DNA from: Trissonchulus latispiculum
Lineage: Eukaryota > Nematoda > Enoplea > Enoplida > Ironidae
Direction: 5' to 3'
Length of the DNA stretch: 64,000 bases
Assembly (NCBI GenBank): GCA_030248195.1
Contig: JASAND010022374.1
Coordinates: 18,232 to 82,231 of the forward strand
Shown here: positions 46,516 through 57,344 of the stretch, piece after piece
Numbering within the stretch: position 1 is the stretch's first letter
How the letters are laid out: each line of letters opens with the position of its first letter
Program-made: the position numbers and the translations under genes
The notes under the pieces: generated by a model
What the model was told of the DNA's origin: nothing
Databases searched by the model: none
What the model saw: only the letters and a program-made list of their open reading frames with translations

Positions 46516-48230
46516 GGCCCAACTCTGCTATCCGGCACCCTAGCTAATAGTTGTGCAAATCCACTGCACAACTTTTCAAATTTGTGCAGGACTGTCTCGG
46601 CTTTAAAAATATGCCAAAGGATTAAATTTGGCACTGCATAACAACTGCACATATGTTAAAGATTTAACGTCGGAATAAAAGAGCACTTGGAAAACGGCAC
46701 CTGGACTTGAAAAACAACTACAAAGGGGAGGTGGATCAGTAACTTAATATTTAATACAAACAATGCTGCCTCAATGCCTCAAACAAAGTGCTTCATTCCC
46801 GAAGGGCCTTGTGTATTTTCCTATGACATGTTTTCATTTTCAGAGCATAAAAATTAAAGACAAGTGTCAAAATTTATGTAAAATTCATCATTCCCGAAGG
46901 GCCTTGTGCTTTTTAAACAGTTCGTCACCGCTATCAGACGTAACAATGAAAAATTGACAATTTTAAGATTTACGCCAGAGCGGCGTAAATTTGACTTTTT
47001 CGCCTATGTTTTACACGTATTTACGCCGGATAACGGTAATATACCGCTATCCGGCGTAAATATGAAAAATTGACAATTTTAAGATTTACGCCAGAGCGGC
47101 GTAAATTTGACTTTTTCGCCTATGTTTTACACGTATTTACGCCGGATAACGGTAATATACCGCTATCCGGCGTAAATATGAAAAATTGACAATTTTAAGA
47201 TTTACGCCAGAGCGGCGTAAATTTGACTTTTTTCGCCTATGTTTTACATGTATTTACGCCGGATAACGGTAATATACCGCTATCCGGCGTAAATATGGAA
47301 AATTGACAATTTTAAGATTTACGCCAGAGCGGCGTAAATTTGACTTTTTTCGCCTATGTTTTACATGTATTTACGCCGGATAACGGTAATATACCGCTAT
47401 CCGGCGTAAATATGAAAAATTGACAATTTTAAGATTTACGCCAGAGCGGCGTAAATTTGACTTTTTCGCCTATGTTTTACATGTATTTACGCCGGATAAC
47501 GGTAATATACCGCTATCCGGCGTAAATATGAAAAATTGACAATTTTAAGATTTACGCCAGAGCGGCGTAAATTTGACTTTTTTCGCCTATGTTTTACATG
47601 TATTTACGCCGGATAACGGTAGTATACCATACCGCTATCCGGCGTAAATATGAAAAATTGACAATTTTAAGATTTACGCCAGAGCGGCGTAAATTTGACT
47701 TTTTCGCCTATGTTTTACATGTATTTACGCCGGATAACGGTAATATACCGCTATCCGGCGTAAATAAGAAAAATACGCCAGAGCGGCGTATGTAAGTCTG
47801 AATTCTTCGATCATAGGCTATTTATGCCAGTCACTGAAAAAACACAAGGCCCTTCGGGAATAAAGAAATTTGTTTTTAAGGTTATCTCGCTACAGTGGAT
47901 GTATGCTTATAGCAGTTGTTGTATGTCTTTGTTGTTCCATGATGTTTAATAAGGAGATAGCTCTTCGGGAATGAAGGCTTCGTTAGTGGAGGCATTTTGA
48001 ATTATGTGCACTGTAAATGGTTGCTATCAAGTGCAATCATGGAAAGGTGCCGGATAGCAGTTTCGTTAATTTTATAAATAGTTTGCAGCCAGCTAATTGA
48101 TTGCTTCATAGCATTCCAGGTTGTGCACATTAGTTATTTTCAAAGCTCGGATCATGCTGCACAAATTTGAAAAGTTGTGCAGTGGATTTGCACAACTATT
48201 AGCTAGGGTGCCGGATAGCAGAGTTGGGCC
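46516..48230. mobile_element. Foldback transposon with perfect 74-bp TIRs and internal satellite
   Basis: The left arm 46516-46589 and right arm 48157-48230 are exact reverse complements over 74 bp (ends GGCCCAACTCTGC). Further inverted pairs lie inside: ATTCCCGAAGGGCCTTGTG at about 46794 and 46885 against its complement near 47843-47863, and TTCATTCCCGAAG against 47966-47984. The centre is the satellite array 46944-47790. No target duplication is clear and no protein is encoded. Identical TIRs suggest recent activity or gene conversion. Confidence 0.85.
46944..47790. repeat. 116-bp satellite array with hairpins, about 7.3 copies
   Basis: The unit start (TGACAATTTT) occurs at 46955, 47071, 47187, 47304, 47421, 47537 and 47659: period 116-117, with one 5-bp insertion before the last. 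Each unit has two palindromes: TTTACGCC(AGAGC)GGCGTAAA, and a longer stem TTTACGCCGGATA..CGGTA pairing with TACCG..TATCCGGCGTAAA (19 bp, one mismatch). Copies differ at only a few bases. It is not a CRISPR array: no unique spacers and a eukaryotic setting. Confidence 0.9.
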
Positions 48231-49393
48231 CTTATTTTCATTTACGTAGTTTTAACATCCATATATGACTGTTGCCAGTTCCCTAACCAAGACGCCACGC
48301 GCCAGCTAATGGCCTATTTGTATCTCCCCCTGCACTGTAACGAAGAATTTGCCCTTTAGCATCATCAGAGGAACACAGCGACAGCACTATGTACTATACG
48401 TACATTTATTTGACCAAGAGTTTATGATAGGAAGAGTAAGACACTCAGCGCCTCCTAACGTATTAAGCTTCCAATGTGCTCGAAACATGATGGTCGAAAT
48501 CTCGGGGAGCTTCAACGTGTGAACATGCTACGCTCGACAAGTTAAATACTGTAGGAAATTTGAACACCAGTAATTTTTATATCATTATGTTGCGGAAAGT
48601 TAGATGTTTTCAAAGATATAAGAATCATATAGTTAGATTCTGCCAATGTCTTACACATCCGGTGACAACGTAAGGAATTGTGAAGACATGATGAAATCGC
48701 TTAAATTTTCGTGGAATGTATGCATTTTGCCAGATTTGTACGAGACGTGAGCTACATGTTTATATCGATAAAAAGATCTAGTTCTCAGCAACAGTGATAT
48801 AAAAACTTATGTACAACTTTCCTAGCTCCACAGTATTTAATTCGTCGAAAACACCGATTTTTGAAAAATGTCGTGGAGCAAATTACCCTGATTTTTACGT
48901 TAATATTTCCAATATATTGCAATTATGCTGCATTGGAAAGCACAGCGTGTCTTACTCTTCCTAGTATCAACTCTTCATTTGACCAATACAACTTAATGCA
49001 ATCAACAGTCAAATTTTCAACTAACACCAACTTCCGCACTGCTAAGCTACAGAGCCACAACAACCTACTGAAAAGGACCTTTACTGTAATGTAAACAAAT
49101 CGGACAAGTTAAATACGTACAAGTAAGTAGCTACCAAAGCATATATAAACAAGTTCTACAACCTTCAGTCGAGTACTATAAGTCTTAAAGCACGCTACAC
49201 ACGCAATATATACACAGAGACTGCAAATTACAGTATTAAAACTACACAAAAAGTGCTATCTTATGCAATAGTATCAGAATTTGTACAACAAAACAATTAT
49301 ATACAAGAAAGCACGAAATGAAATACAATTTTAAACAATTGTCAAAAGAAAACTTTGGTTTACACTAACAGTTCACAAGGCAGTAATGCTAAA
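48231..49393. other. Non-coding stretch between satellite element and BRF2-like gene
   Basis: No gene or bounded repeat recognised. It includes the region downstream (3') of the BRF2-like gene; no canonical AATAAA was seen close to the stop. Confidence 0.4.
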
Positions 49394-52300
49394 TCAGATC
49401 TCAATAGGATCCACACAAATCTGTTGATCCGACGACGCGGAAGATAGATCATCCACATCAGTCATACTTTCCGGTTTTTCTTTTTCGCCTTCCTTTCCCT
49501 CCAATTCCGACGATTCTTCTTCTTCTAAATTTTCAAGCTCTTCTTCGTCTTCTTCTTCTTCTTCTTTCATTTCTTCAAGCTCATCTTCTAGAAATTCTTC
49601 TCCCTCATCCAGGTCTGATAATTCTTCCTCCTTTGGTTGAGCCCTGATCTGCCGAATCAACTCCACCTCTCGGGGCGTTCGAATGTAGAGCGATGCTTCA
49701 TCAGCCGTCAGGTCCTGAGCCGACAATTCCTCTGAGAAAAATTCCTCCGGTAGGCAGTTGCTGGCAGCACCAAATTCCGTTCCAAAACCGGCAGTCGTTC
49801 CGAGACTGGGACCACCTAAAGAGCTCGTGCCCGTGCCCGCCGCCTGTTGCAGTCTTCGATTATAGGTCTCACAGATCGGCGGTGCCTGCAGATTCTTATA
49901 GTGACGAAGGACTTGCGGTATACAGCGGACCACCTCTACAGGAGTTTGGGGGTGACTGGACAAAAAGGGCAGGAGGGGCGCATAGCCCTGCAGGCCGCGA
50001 AGGATCAGTTTCAACAGATTCAGATCCAGTTGGCCGAGGCGTACCCGCTGATCCGGACTCAGATCCGCCATGAACTCTTCCTGAACACGACGACGCACTG
50101 GGCTGAGGTCGGCCGGACGACGCTTCCCCGACTCACGGAGCTGAAATGACAGACATAAGAAAAAACGGAATGAAAATTAACAGCACAGAAAGCTAGGCAT
50201 GTAGCTGAGATAATATTTCTCTCTAGGTATGCACAGAAATGTAAATGTGTACATGTATAGTTTATAGTATAGCTCAAAACAAAATTAATTTTTTGCGAAG
50301 ATCGCCACAACCTAAGCGAAGTTCACGAGATCTTCAGTTGGCTAATTTGAGGGGTTTCTCGATATCCACCAAAAACTAACAAAAATTTTTAAAATCTAGT
50401 TTTGATTCAAGGTTTTGCTGTCTTCGCGAAGATCGCAAAGGTTTTAGGGAAGATCCTTCAAACTTCGCTAAAATCGTTGCGAACTTGGCAAAGTTATGCG
50501 AACTTCCCAAAACTTTAGCGAACTTCGCGAAGGCACAAAATCTTGAGTCTCTAAACTAGTTTTAAAATTTTTCTGCCACTTTTTGGTGGATATGGACAAA
50601 ACCCCTCAGATTAGCTAGCTAACAATTTCCCGAATTCCGCTAACTTCTCTAAATTTGGCAAAATGTCGCTTGCTTCAAGAAGTTCACGGAGTTTGCGAAA
50701 GTCGCAAAACTTATTTTGTTTTGAGCTATTTATACTGTATTCCAAATGCTAAACTCGCAACATTAGAAAACCACTTTCGTAGAGTTAAAAATATAGAAAT
50801 CATTAAGATTAAAATAATCAAACAAATCAAAACGTAATCCAACGATTATCACAGCAAACTGGTTGCAGCACAAACCTGCAGCTGATAGCACCAAGCCAGA
50901 TAGACGGAGACGCCAACCGTCGTTTCCAGGCGATTAAATCGGTCAAAGCACAGACGATCTCGACCGAACTCCTGAAGTCCCTCCGCCATCGAGAAGATCT
51001 GAGAACGATACTGGGCAGGGCACAAGCATTCTGTCACTTCACGACTGTTCTGCGGATAGCGCTGAAAAACCACAAACACAACAGGAGCCATAACATATAT
51101 ATAGTTATATATAATATATATATAAAATATATATATAGGCAAACAGAAATTTCAAAATGTTTATGTAAAAAAACAAGAAGAGTGAGTAGCAAACGCGCAA
51201 AGGTTTGAATAGCACAAATTTTAGTGAATGAATGAATACCGTGCTATGCAAGGGATGTTTTCATGGGGGGGGGAGCTTTTTGTGAGGGCCCTCACAAGTC
51301 CAGGGGGCAAGGAATATTTGGGGAGGAGGAAAAAAGTTTCCTAAAAATGAGCAAAGATAACGCAATTTTATAACCTGTAAAAGTAGATTTTTATCGCAAA
51401 ACAAAGCAGATTTAGTGGTCAGAAAGGCAACAGTTGAGTAAAAATCTCCGGCGAAGCCGGAAAATCTAGCTTTCTGAACCAATTTTCCAGGACAAAATTT
51501 GGTACCAAAAGGGGCACCTCATGGTTTATGGCGGGGCGAATATTGGGGAGCCTACCCTACCCCACCCCCCGCTAGAATAAGCCAGCCTAGTGCTATGCTT
51601 TAACGGCTGTCTACAGCTTCTGGGGAACAAGACGACCGAAATATTATATCTTTAACTGTTCACTTCTCCCGCTGATTCTACGTCACGTTACATCACTGTT
51701 ACAAAAGCGTGCATAAAACAGCTTTTTGAGATCAGACTACGGCACGATGCACAAAGCTGGCACTTATATTCCTGGCGTTTAAAAGCAAGCATAAGTCAGT
51801 ATATTACGTATTACTCTGAACTAACTGGTACATACCTGTGCTCGAATCGGCAGGAGGTTAATCTTAAACTGTTTCTTGGCCAGTAGAAACAGCTTGCCAA
51901 AGGTCTTAAATCGGATGCCGGCATAGGCCGCGATGCCGCGCATAGTCAGGGATATGAGCTGGTGCTCTGAGGCCGCAATATAGAGGGCCACAGCGGCACG
52001 CAAGGCTCGACCCGTGTACTGACGACCAGTGACCAGCTCAGTTCGCAGACGCTCCCCCCAGGACAGAGCCGTATCGCGCTGCTCACGAGTAAACTTCAGA
52101 CCCTACAACACACAAACAAAACACACAATTATACGTGTACATACAAATTAATAACACCCAATCTCTGCTGTACAAACATGACGTAACGTCCGGACACGTG
52201 GATGTTATTACATTGATGTAAAAGGAAAGAAGCAAAGCTGAAACGACTAAACGAGTATATGCATACTGGGCTTTTTCTAGGCGAAAAAAGTGGAGGTGAG

Positions 52301-55300
52301 GAGAGTGGGGGGGAGCCCCCCCATTAGTGGGGGGGGCCAAAAGCGGAGGTGGGGGAATCTAAAGTGGTCTAAAATTGCTAAAAATGCAGTAACAACAGTC
52401 TGTGTTCTACATAATATACTGCTATAACTATGCTTAAAAGTGCTCAAAAATTGAGTTTGAGTACAAAATAGACGATTTTTGAGCAAAAAATTCCGGCGAA
52501 GCCGGAAAATTTTTGAAAATTTTGACCAAAAATCCTTAAAATTTGGCATTTTCTGGGCACCTTATAGTGGGGGGGGGGGAAGCCCAAAAAAGTGGGGGTA
52601 GGGCCGAGTGGGGGGGGGGAAGGGGTCAAGTGGGGGGAACCCAAAAAGTGGGGGGGGGCGCCCCCCACCCCCCCCAGTAAAAAAAAGCCGAGGCATACGC
52701 ACATTACTTTAGTATGGCAAGCCCACGGATAAACTATATACCTAACATTTTACCGAAAACGTAGCTGTTTTAATGAAAGAACGAAACAAATCGCCGTGTT
52801 TAAGCTCAAAATGAGCTTATAGCGAGTGCATAAATTAGGTTATAAAAATTGAGACAATTTTGCAAAATTTGACCTCGAAGTTGATTTATCGACACTTTTG
52901 GGCGGCCGCCAGAAAAAGGCTGGCTTATTTTTACTGGGGAGGGGGGGGGGGTGGGGGCCCCCTACTCGGCAACCTCCCCCCATTCGAGGTCCCCCCCATA
53001 AATTTTGACCTCCCCCATAACCCAAAAATTCCCAGATTTCGACATTTTTACCCTAAATTTTTAAAATTTTTCCGGCTTCGCCGGAATTTTACCGTAATTT
53101 TCGCTATTTTAGCGTAAAAACACCTAAAATTAGTTATTTTTTAGCGATTTTTGGCAATTTTTAAACAAAAAACGTAAAAATAAGCCGGAAAGGGGGGGGG
53201 GGGCGAAAGTGGGGGCTCCCGAAAAATTGGGTATCCCCTCCGCCCAACAAATGCCAGCTATATACGTGCGCAGTTGCCTATTCTGTTCATCAGTATCGTA
53301 TTAGCCTTAAAAGTTGCGTACGTGGGACGGAGATTTCTCGCTGGTGTACTCACTGCCAACACATCACTTGACTAAAATAAACTCGGCAAATTGAGGCAGG
53401 TATATGCTCCAACAATTACATAACCGCTGTTCAGTGGACTATAATCTGGCATTTTTAATGGGGGTGGGGGGTGCCCCCCCCAACATTTAGAAAAGCCATA
53501 ACCCAGTTTTTTGGGGGTCGCCCAAAAGTATCAAAAAATTGAGTTTTCGAAATCAAATTTTCAAAAATTAATTTTTGGAGCTAATTTATGGACTTATAAG
53601 TTCATTTTAAGCTTAAAAACAGCGATTTTGTTTGCATTTTTACCTTAAAAATGTGAATTTTCGCTACTTTTCGGAAGCCCACCCCCCACCACTTCCCCCT
53701 CCCTAGGAAGGGGGGGGGGGCGCGGGCGAAGCCCCCCACTTTCAAAACCCTAAAAAATGCTGTACCTGAGCCAATTCTCTGATGGTCCGCGACTGCATTC
53801 TGGCATAGCGCTGACCACTGTCGTCTCCGGCCATCTTTTTCACTGCCCAATTCTGATGAGCCGTCGGGAGGGTGGAGAGACAGGCTCGACGGACGGCCAG
53901 ACCGGGGGGCAGGACGGGGGCAGAGGATCCACCGGAGGCAGAGCCTTGACTCCCACTGAAACGCAAACACAAAAAATAAACATAGAAAACACTTGCAAAT
54001 CGAGAAAACTGACACAAAAAACCAAAAACATATATAGAACTTTTCCTGAAGCTATGGAGTATATTATATATATATATATATATATATAAACGGATTGCTG
54101 ACAAAAGCAACCATAAAACGCAAGATCACACTGACCTATCAGGGTATTTTTTACCGGGGGGGGGGCCCCCCCCCCCGAAATTGACCTCCCCCCCCCCGAA
54201 AATGCCTTCCCCCCCCGAAATCGCCCCCCCCCGGGATTTTGGTCTGCCCCCTTAATGAGGTCTACATTTTTTCCAAAAATGGTCAAATTTTCAAAAATTT
54301 TCCTGGCATTTTTGAGAACTTCTTGTGTTTCACCATGCAAAATACGCCAAAAAATACCATTTTTTGGCTCATTTTGGCAAAAAAATCTTCCCCCCCCCGA
54401 AAATTTCTTCCCCCCCGGGCCGGGGGGGCCCCCCGGGAAGCCCTCCCCCGGGAAAAAATCCCTAAAAAATACCCTGACCTATTGGAACAAAAGAAAGCGT
54501 CTAGCAAAGATTTCCCGCCGTAAGATGGGGAGTACACCAGGAAAAAACTGGGCTTCTCTAAGAGAAAAATGTGTGCGGGGGAGAGCCAAAAAGTATTGGG
54601 GAATCCAAAGAGGTCTGAAATCACCAAACATCTATATAGCAAAACTAGTCTGTTTCACTGCTACAGCTATGCTAAAAAGTGCTCAAAAATGGAGTCAGAA
54701 TACCAAAATCACGAGAGTATATAGATACGGGGAGGGCGGCCTCTCACGAAATTGTTTTGCCTCCCTGGAAAAAATTAGGCGAAAGTAAACTTTTACGGCG
54801 GCGCAAAAAGCGCGGTCGTTTAAATTTATCATGTACAAGCGAGGCGGGAAAAACCCGCAAATTTTCGAATTTTGGCTGTAACTTTTTTATTGAGCGACAA
54901 ATCGATAACTACCATGAGGCCTTGCGAACAGCTTCACAATGAGCCATAAAAGATCTCACTAACACTTATATATATATATATACGGTTGGTGAGAAATTTT
55001 CGACCAAACCGATGGGAAAAAACCCAATGCGGGAAAAAGCCCATGGGCGGGAAAAACCCAGCCGAAATTTTTGTTGGAAGTTTTGTCTTGTATTTAAAGC
55101 CAAGCTAGACCCATTTTAAGGCAAAAAAGCATTTTTTGCCAAAATTGAAACATTTGGCTTGAAATGGTACCATGTCAGATTTTGGCCACCTGGACCACAC
55201 ATAGAAGGTTGAACCTAGGTAAAATCTATACCAAATTAATCAGGAGACTCTATTGAGCTAAGAAATGCATGAATTTTTCCTGTGCTGCTAATGGTTAGAA

Positions 55301-56773
55301 AAAATTTATTTTGAAATTTGGGTTTTTTCCCGCCGAGTCTAGGTCACCCCCAGGTCGCACCACAGGCACTAGAGCCAAATTGCATACACCGTCGTGAAGT
55401 TCAAGACATATCCTCTGTGAAACTGTAATCCGTTTTGGGCTAGGTCGACTCTTTCCAGTAGTTCAGGCCAGGGTGACCCCCAAAGTTTACCCTGTATATA
55501 AATGTTGGGACCAAAAATTACAAAATTTTCAAAGTCTCAAAAAATTTGCTGAGAGGCAGCGGGAGCTACAACAATACAGCCCCTACGGTAGTTTTGGACG
55601 CTCTTTAAGATAGGCTATTAAAATCCGATCTAGCTCATATGGGTAACTCACACTGGCGATTGGGTTGTTCCCGCATCTCGGACTGGGTTTTTTCCCGCCG
55701 CGCTATACATGAATGAACGAACTGTGCTCAAAGTTTGCTTGAAATAAATCCAATTTTCTACTGTATTAAAACATTTTCGCCATCTAAATATTATTCTTAT
55801 TATTAGCATACTCCCGTTTGTTAGATACTACCTTGTTTGTATAATTGTATTGTAGTTTTGTTGTTATCGGCGTCCCCCCCCCAACTTTACCCTTTTCGAC
55901 CTAGGGAAACCCTTCGTAGTCTGAGTTTTCGAACAAAACAGCAGAAATAGAAAATAGCGACTAAACAGTGCAAAATTTTGTAAGAAAATTGAAAACTTTC
56001 CTCAACTTCTGGAGGGCTCTGCTATATATACCTCTAGCTTTTAACAGCTTTCAAGCGTGAACTATAGAAAAGTTAACAGTACGTTACACAGTGTACTGTG
56101 CATTAATTTGTTGTGCAAAAAACTGAATATTTGCACTGCCCCCAAAAAACTCCATACCTGGCTACGCTACTGACCAAAATAGACGATTTTAGCGAAAACA
56201 ATTTCGGCGGAACCGGAAAATCTTTGAACATTTTGACTAAACATCCTAAAAATTTGGCATTTTCTGGGCACCTCAGTGGGGAGTGGGGGAAAGCCCCAAA
56301 AAGTGGGGGGCGGCGGCTGAGTGAGGAGAAGTGGGAACTCAAAAGGTGGGGGATTCCACCCCACTCCCATCTAGCAAAAGCGTAGGAATAGATTAGATTG
56401 ATGATTCAACATATTCACATTTATTGTAACTTCCTAAGTTGGTTCAGGCATATAAAGAAATAAAATTTATACCTCCCTGAGTTGGTTGAGGGCTCCCCCC
56501 CCCACCATAAAGCCACCCGGTTACGTATATATATATATATATATACAGTCCAGCGGAGGACCAGCCATGTATGTTGTATGCATGGTATGTATATATGTAC
56601 CTGTCAGCAACAAGAATCATGTTGCTTTCTTTGATAGGAGACCGATAATCTTGAGTAGATGAAGAAGACGTCTCCACCACCAAGCCGCAGTGAGTGCACA
56701 CCGGACTGGAGGATGAAATCGAATCATCCCAAATTAAATCCTCGCTTTTACAGTTTGGACACCCACCAGACAT
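49394..56773 (-). CDS. BRF2: BRF2-like TFIIIB subunit (TFIIB-related factor; 5 exons, 520 aa)
   Basis: Exons on the minus strand: 56773-56601, 53955-53766, 52102-51836, 51061-50876 and 50140-49394 (TGA stop). All introns are GT..AG, and the joined exons (1563 bp) form one open frame. The N-terminus is a TFIIB-type zinc ribbon, C5-P-N-C8 and C26-T-H-C29 followed by GLVVE. Exons 2-5 encode the two cyclin folds (TRIRELAQ.., GRALRAAVALYIAASEHQ.., VGVSVYLAWCYQLQ). Near residue 425, SLYIRTPREVELIRQ matches the YLRTPQEV block of vertebrate BRF2, and this separates it from BRF1 and TFIIB. A long Glu-rich tail follows, so the protein is about 100 aa longer than human BRF2 (419 aa). BRF2 recruits TBP and pol III to type 3 promoters (U6, 7SK). 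Introns are full of G-tract MITEs. Confidence 0.88.
50260..50736. mobile_element. Foldback element in BRF2-like intron 4
   Basis: Ends TAGCTCAAAACAAAAT (50270) and ATTTTGTTTTGAGCTA (to 50728) pair. The arms mirror each other through most of the length (for example TATCCACCAAAAA and TTTTTGGTGGATAT), and the centre is dense in TTCGCGAAG/AACTTCGC words. Outer boundary uncertain by about 10 bp. No coding potential. Confidence 0.65.
51264..51584. mobile_element. G-tract MITE, BRF2-like intron 3
   Basis: It ends in GCTAGAATAAGCC like the element at 35093-35870 and holds the TCCGGCGAAGCCGGA hairpin at 51447-51461 and the GGTACCAAAAGGGGCACC block also seen at 35757-35774. The left end is truncated or unresolved. 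Confidence 0.6.
52268..52690. mobile_element. G-tract MITE, BRF2-like intron 2
   Basis: Begins GGGCTTTTTCTAG, with G/C runs, a hairpin core TCCGGCGAAGCCGGA at 52492-52506, and ends AAAAAAAAGCC. Interior words (TTGCTGCTATAACTATGCT-like, AAAGTGCTCAAAAAT) are shared with 54600-54700 and 56160-56260. Confidence 0.6.
52919..53240. mobile_element. G-tract MITE, inverted copy, BRF2-like intron 2
   Basis: GGCTTATTTTTACTGGGG on the left and AAAATAAGCC near 53180 on the right. The hairpin core lies in the opposite orientation at 53071-53085. Poly-G tracts are at both ends. Confidence 0.55.
54057..54090. repeat. (TA)n microsatellite
   Basis: A run of TA dinucleotides in intron 1 of the BRF2-like gene. 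Shorter runs lie at 51105-51140, 54968-54982, 56526-56545 and 56850-56864. Confidence 0.85.
54134..54482. mobile_element. 337-bp MITE with CAGGGTATTTTTTA termini, BRF2-like intron 1
   Basis: The element is 54140-54476, with ACCTAT at 54134-54139 and 54477-54482 as target duplication. Termini CAGGGTATTTTTTA / TAAAAAATACCCTG are perfect. The body is C-tract rich and is the reverse-orientation relative of 35177-35571. Confidence 0.8.
54834..55707. mobile_element. Foldback element with GGCGGGAAAAAACCC ends, BRF2-like intron 1
   Basis: The left end is TACAAGCGAGGCGGGAAAAA and the right end reads, in complement, TATAGCGCGGCGGGAAAAAA. Interior subterminal copies of GGGAAAAA(A)CCCA cluster at 55012-55065. 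A TA target is possible. It is related in style to 58238-59335, which carries GGGAAAAAACCAA repeats. Confidence 0.5.
56165..56385. mobile_element. Diverged G-tract MITE, BRF2-like intron 1
   Basis: Shares the AAATAGACGATTTT..., a degenerate hairpin (TTCGGCGGAACCGGA, 56203-56217) and the AATTTGGCATTTTCTGGGCACC block with the element at 52268-52690. The ends are unclear. Confidence 0.5.
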
Positions 56774-57344
56774 CCTGCAATACCAATATAATATAATAGA
56801 TATATAGACATAACGACATTTTGGATACAAATGTTTGACGTTTATACGTATATATATATATATAACAAAATATATCATGGGGCAGCTCGGAGAGCGAGCC
56901 ATAATATGAGCCAAAAAGGTACATTGCGTGTTTTCAAAATGCATTAATTGGGCGTAACTAATTAACGGTAAGGAATTAAGAGCTAATATTTATATACATT
57001 TTTGAAATCCCCAGGCCAAGAGCTTTCGAATGATACCAAGCTTGCCCGGAAAAAATGAACTTTGAAAATTTTCATTTTTCAGACCTATAATACTTTCTAA
57101 GTGGGGTTTTTTATTCTCTTGTTTCTCCTTTACGCTTTTGGTACATATTCTAGCACACTGATTTTTCACATGCCTTATGGTGGTGACCTTTACCTATTAT
57201 TATATTGTTAGTAAAACCATGAACCTGTTCACAATTGATTATTACGGTCCAATTCGGCTCTTAGCGATTTTTACAGACTGTCAAACATGGGGTCGCCAAA
57301 TGTTTGGACTTACTAGATATACTTACTTACTTATACTCAGGGTA

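Noticed and set aside
46944..47790. Regular repeats that might suggest a CRISPR array
   Set aside because: Units are fully repetitive with no unique spacers, lie inside TIRs and in an intron-bearing genome; it is a satellite.
52444..53117. Gly/Pro-rich open frames around poly-G/poly-C tracts (also 35097-35624, 54239-54642, 60748-62249)
   Set aside because: Homopolymer G/C runs lack stops in several frames; the frames are on both strands and match MITE bodies.
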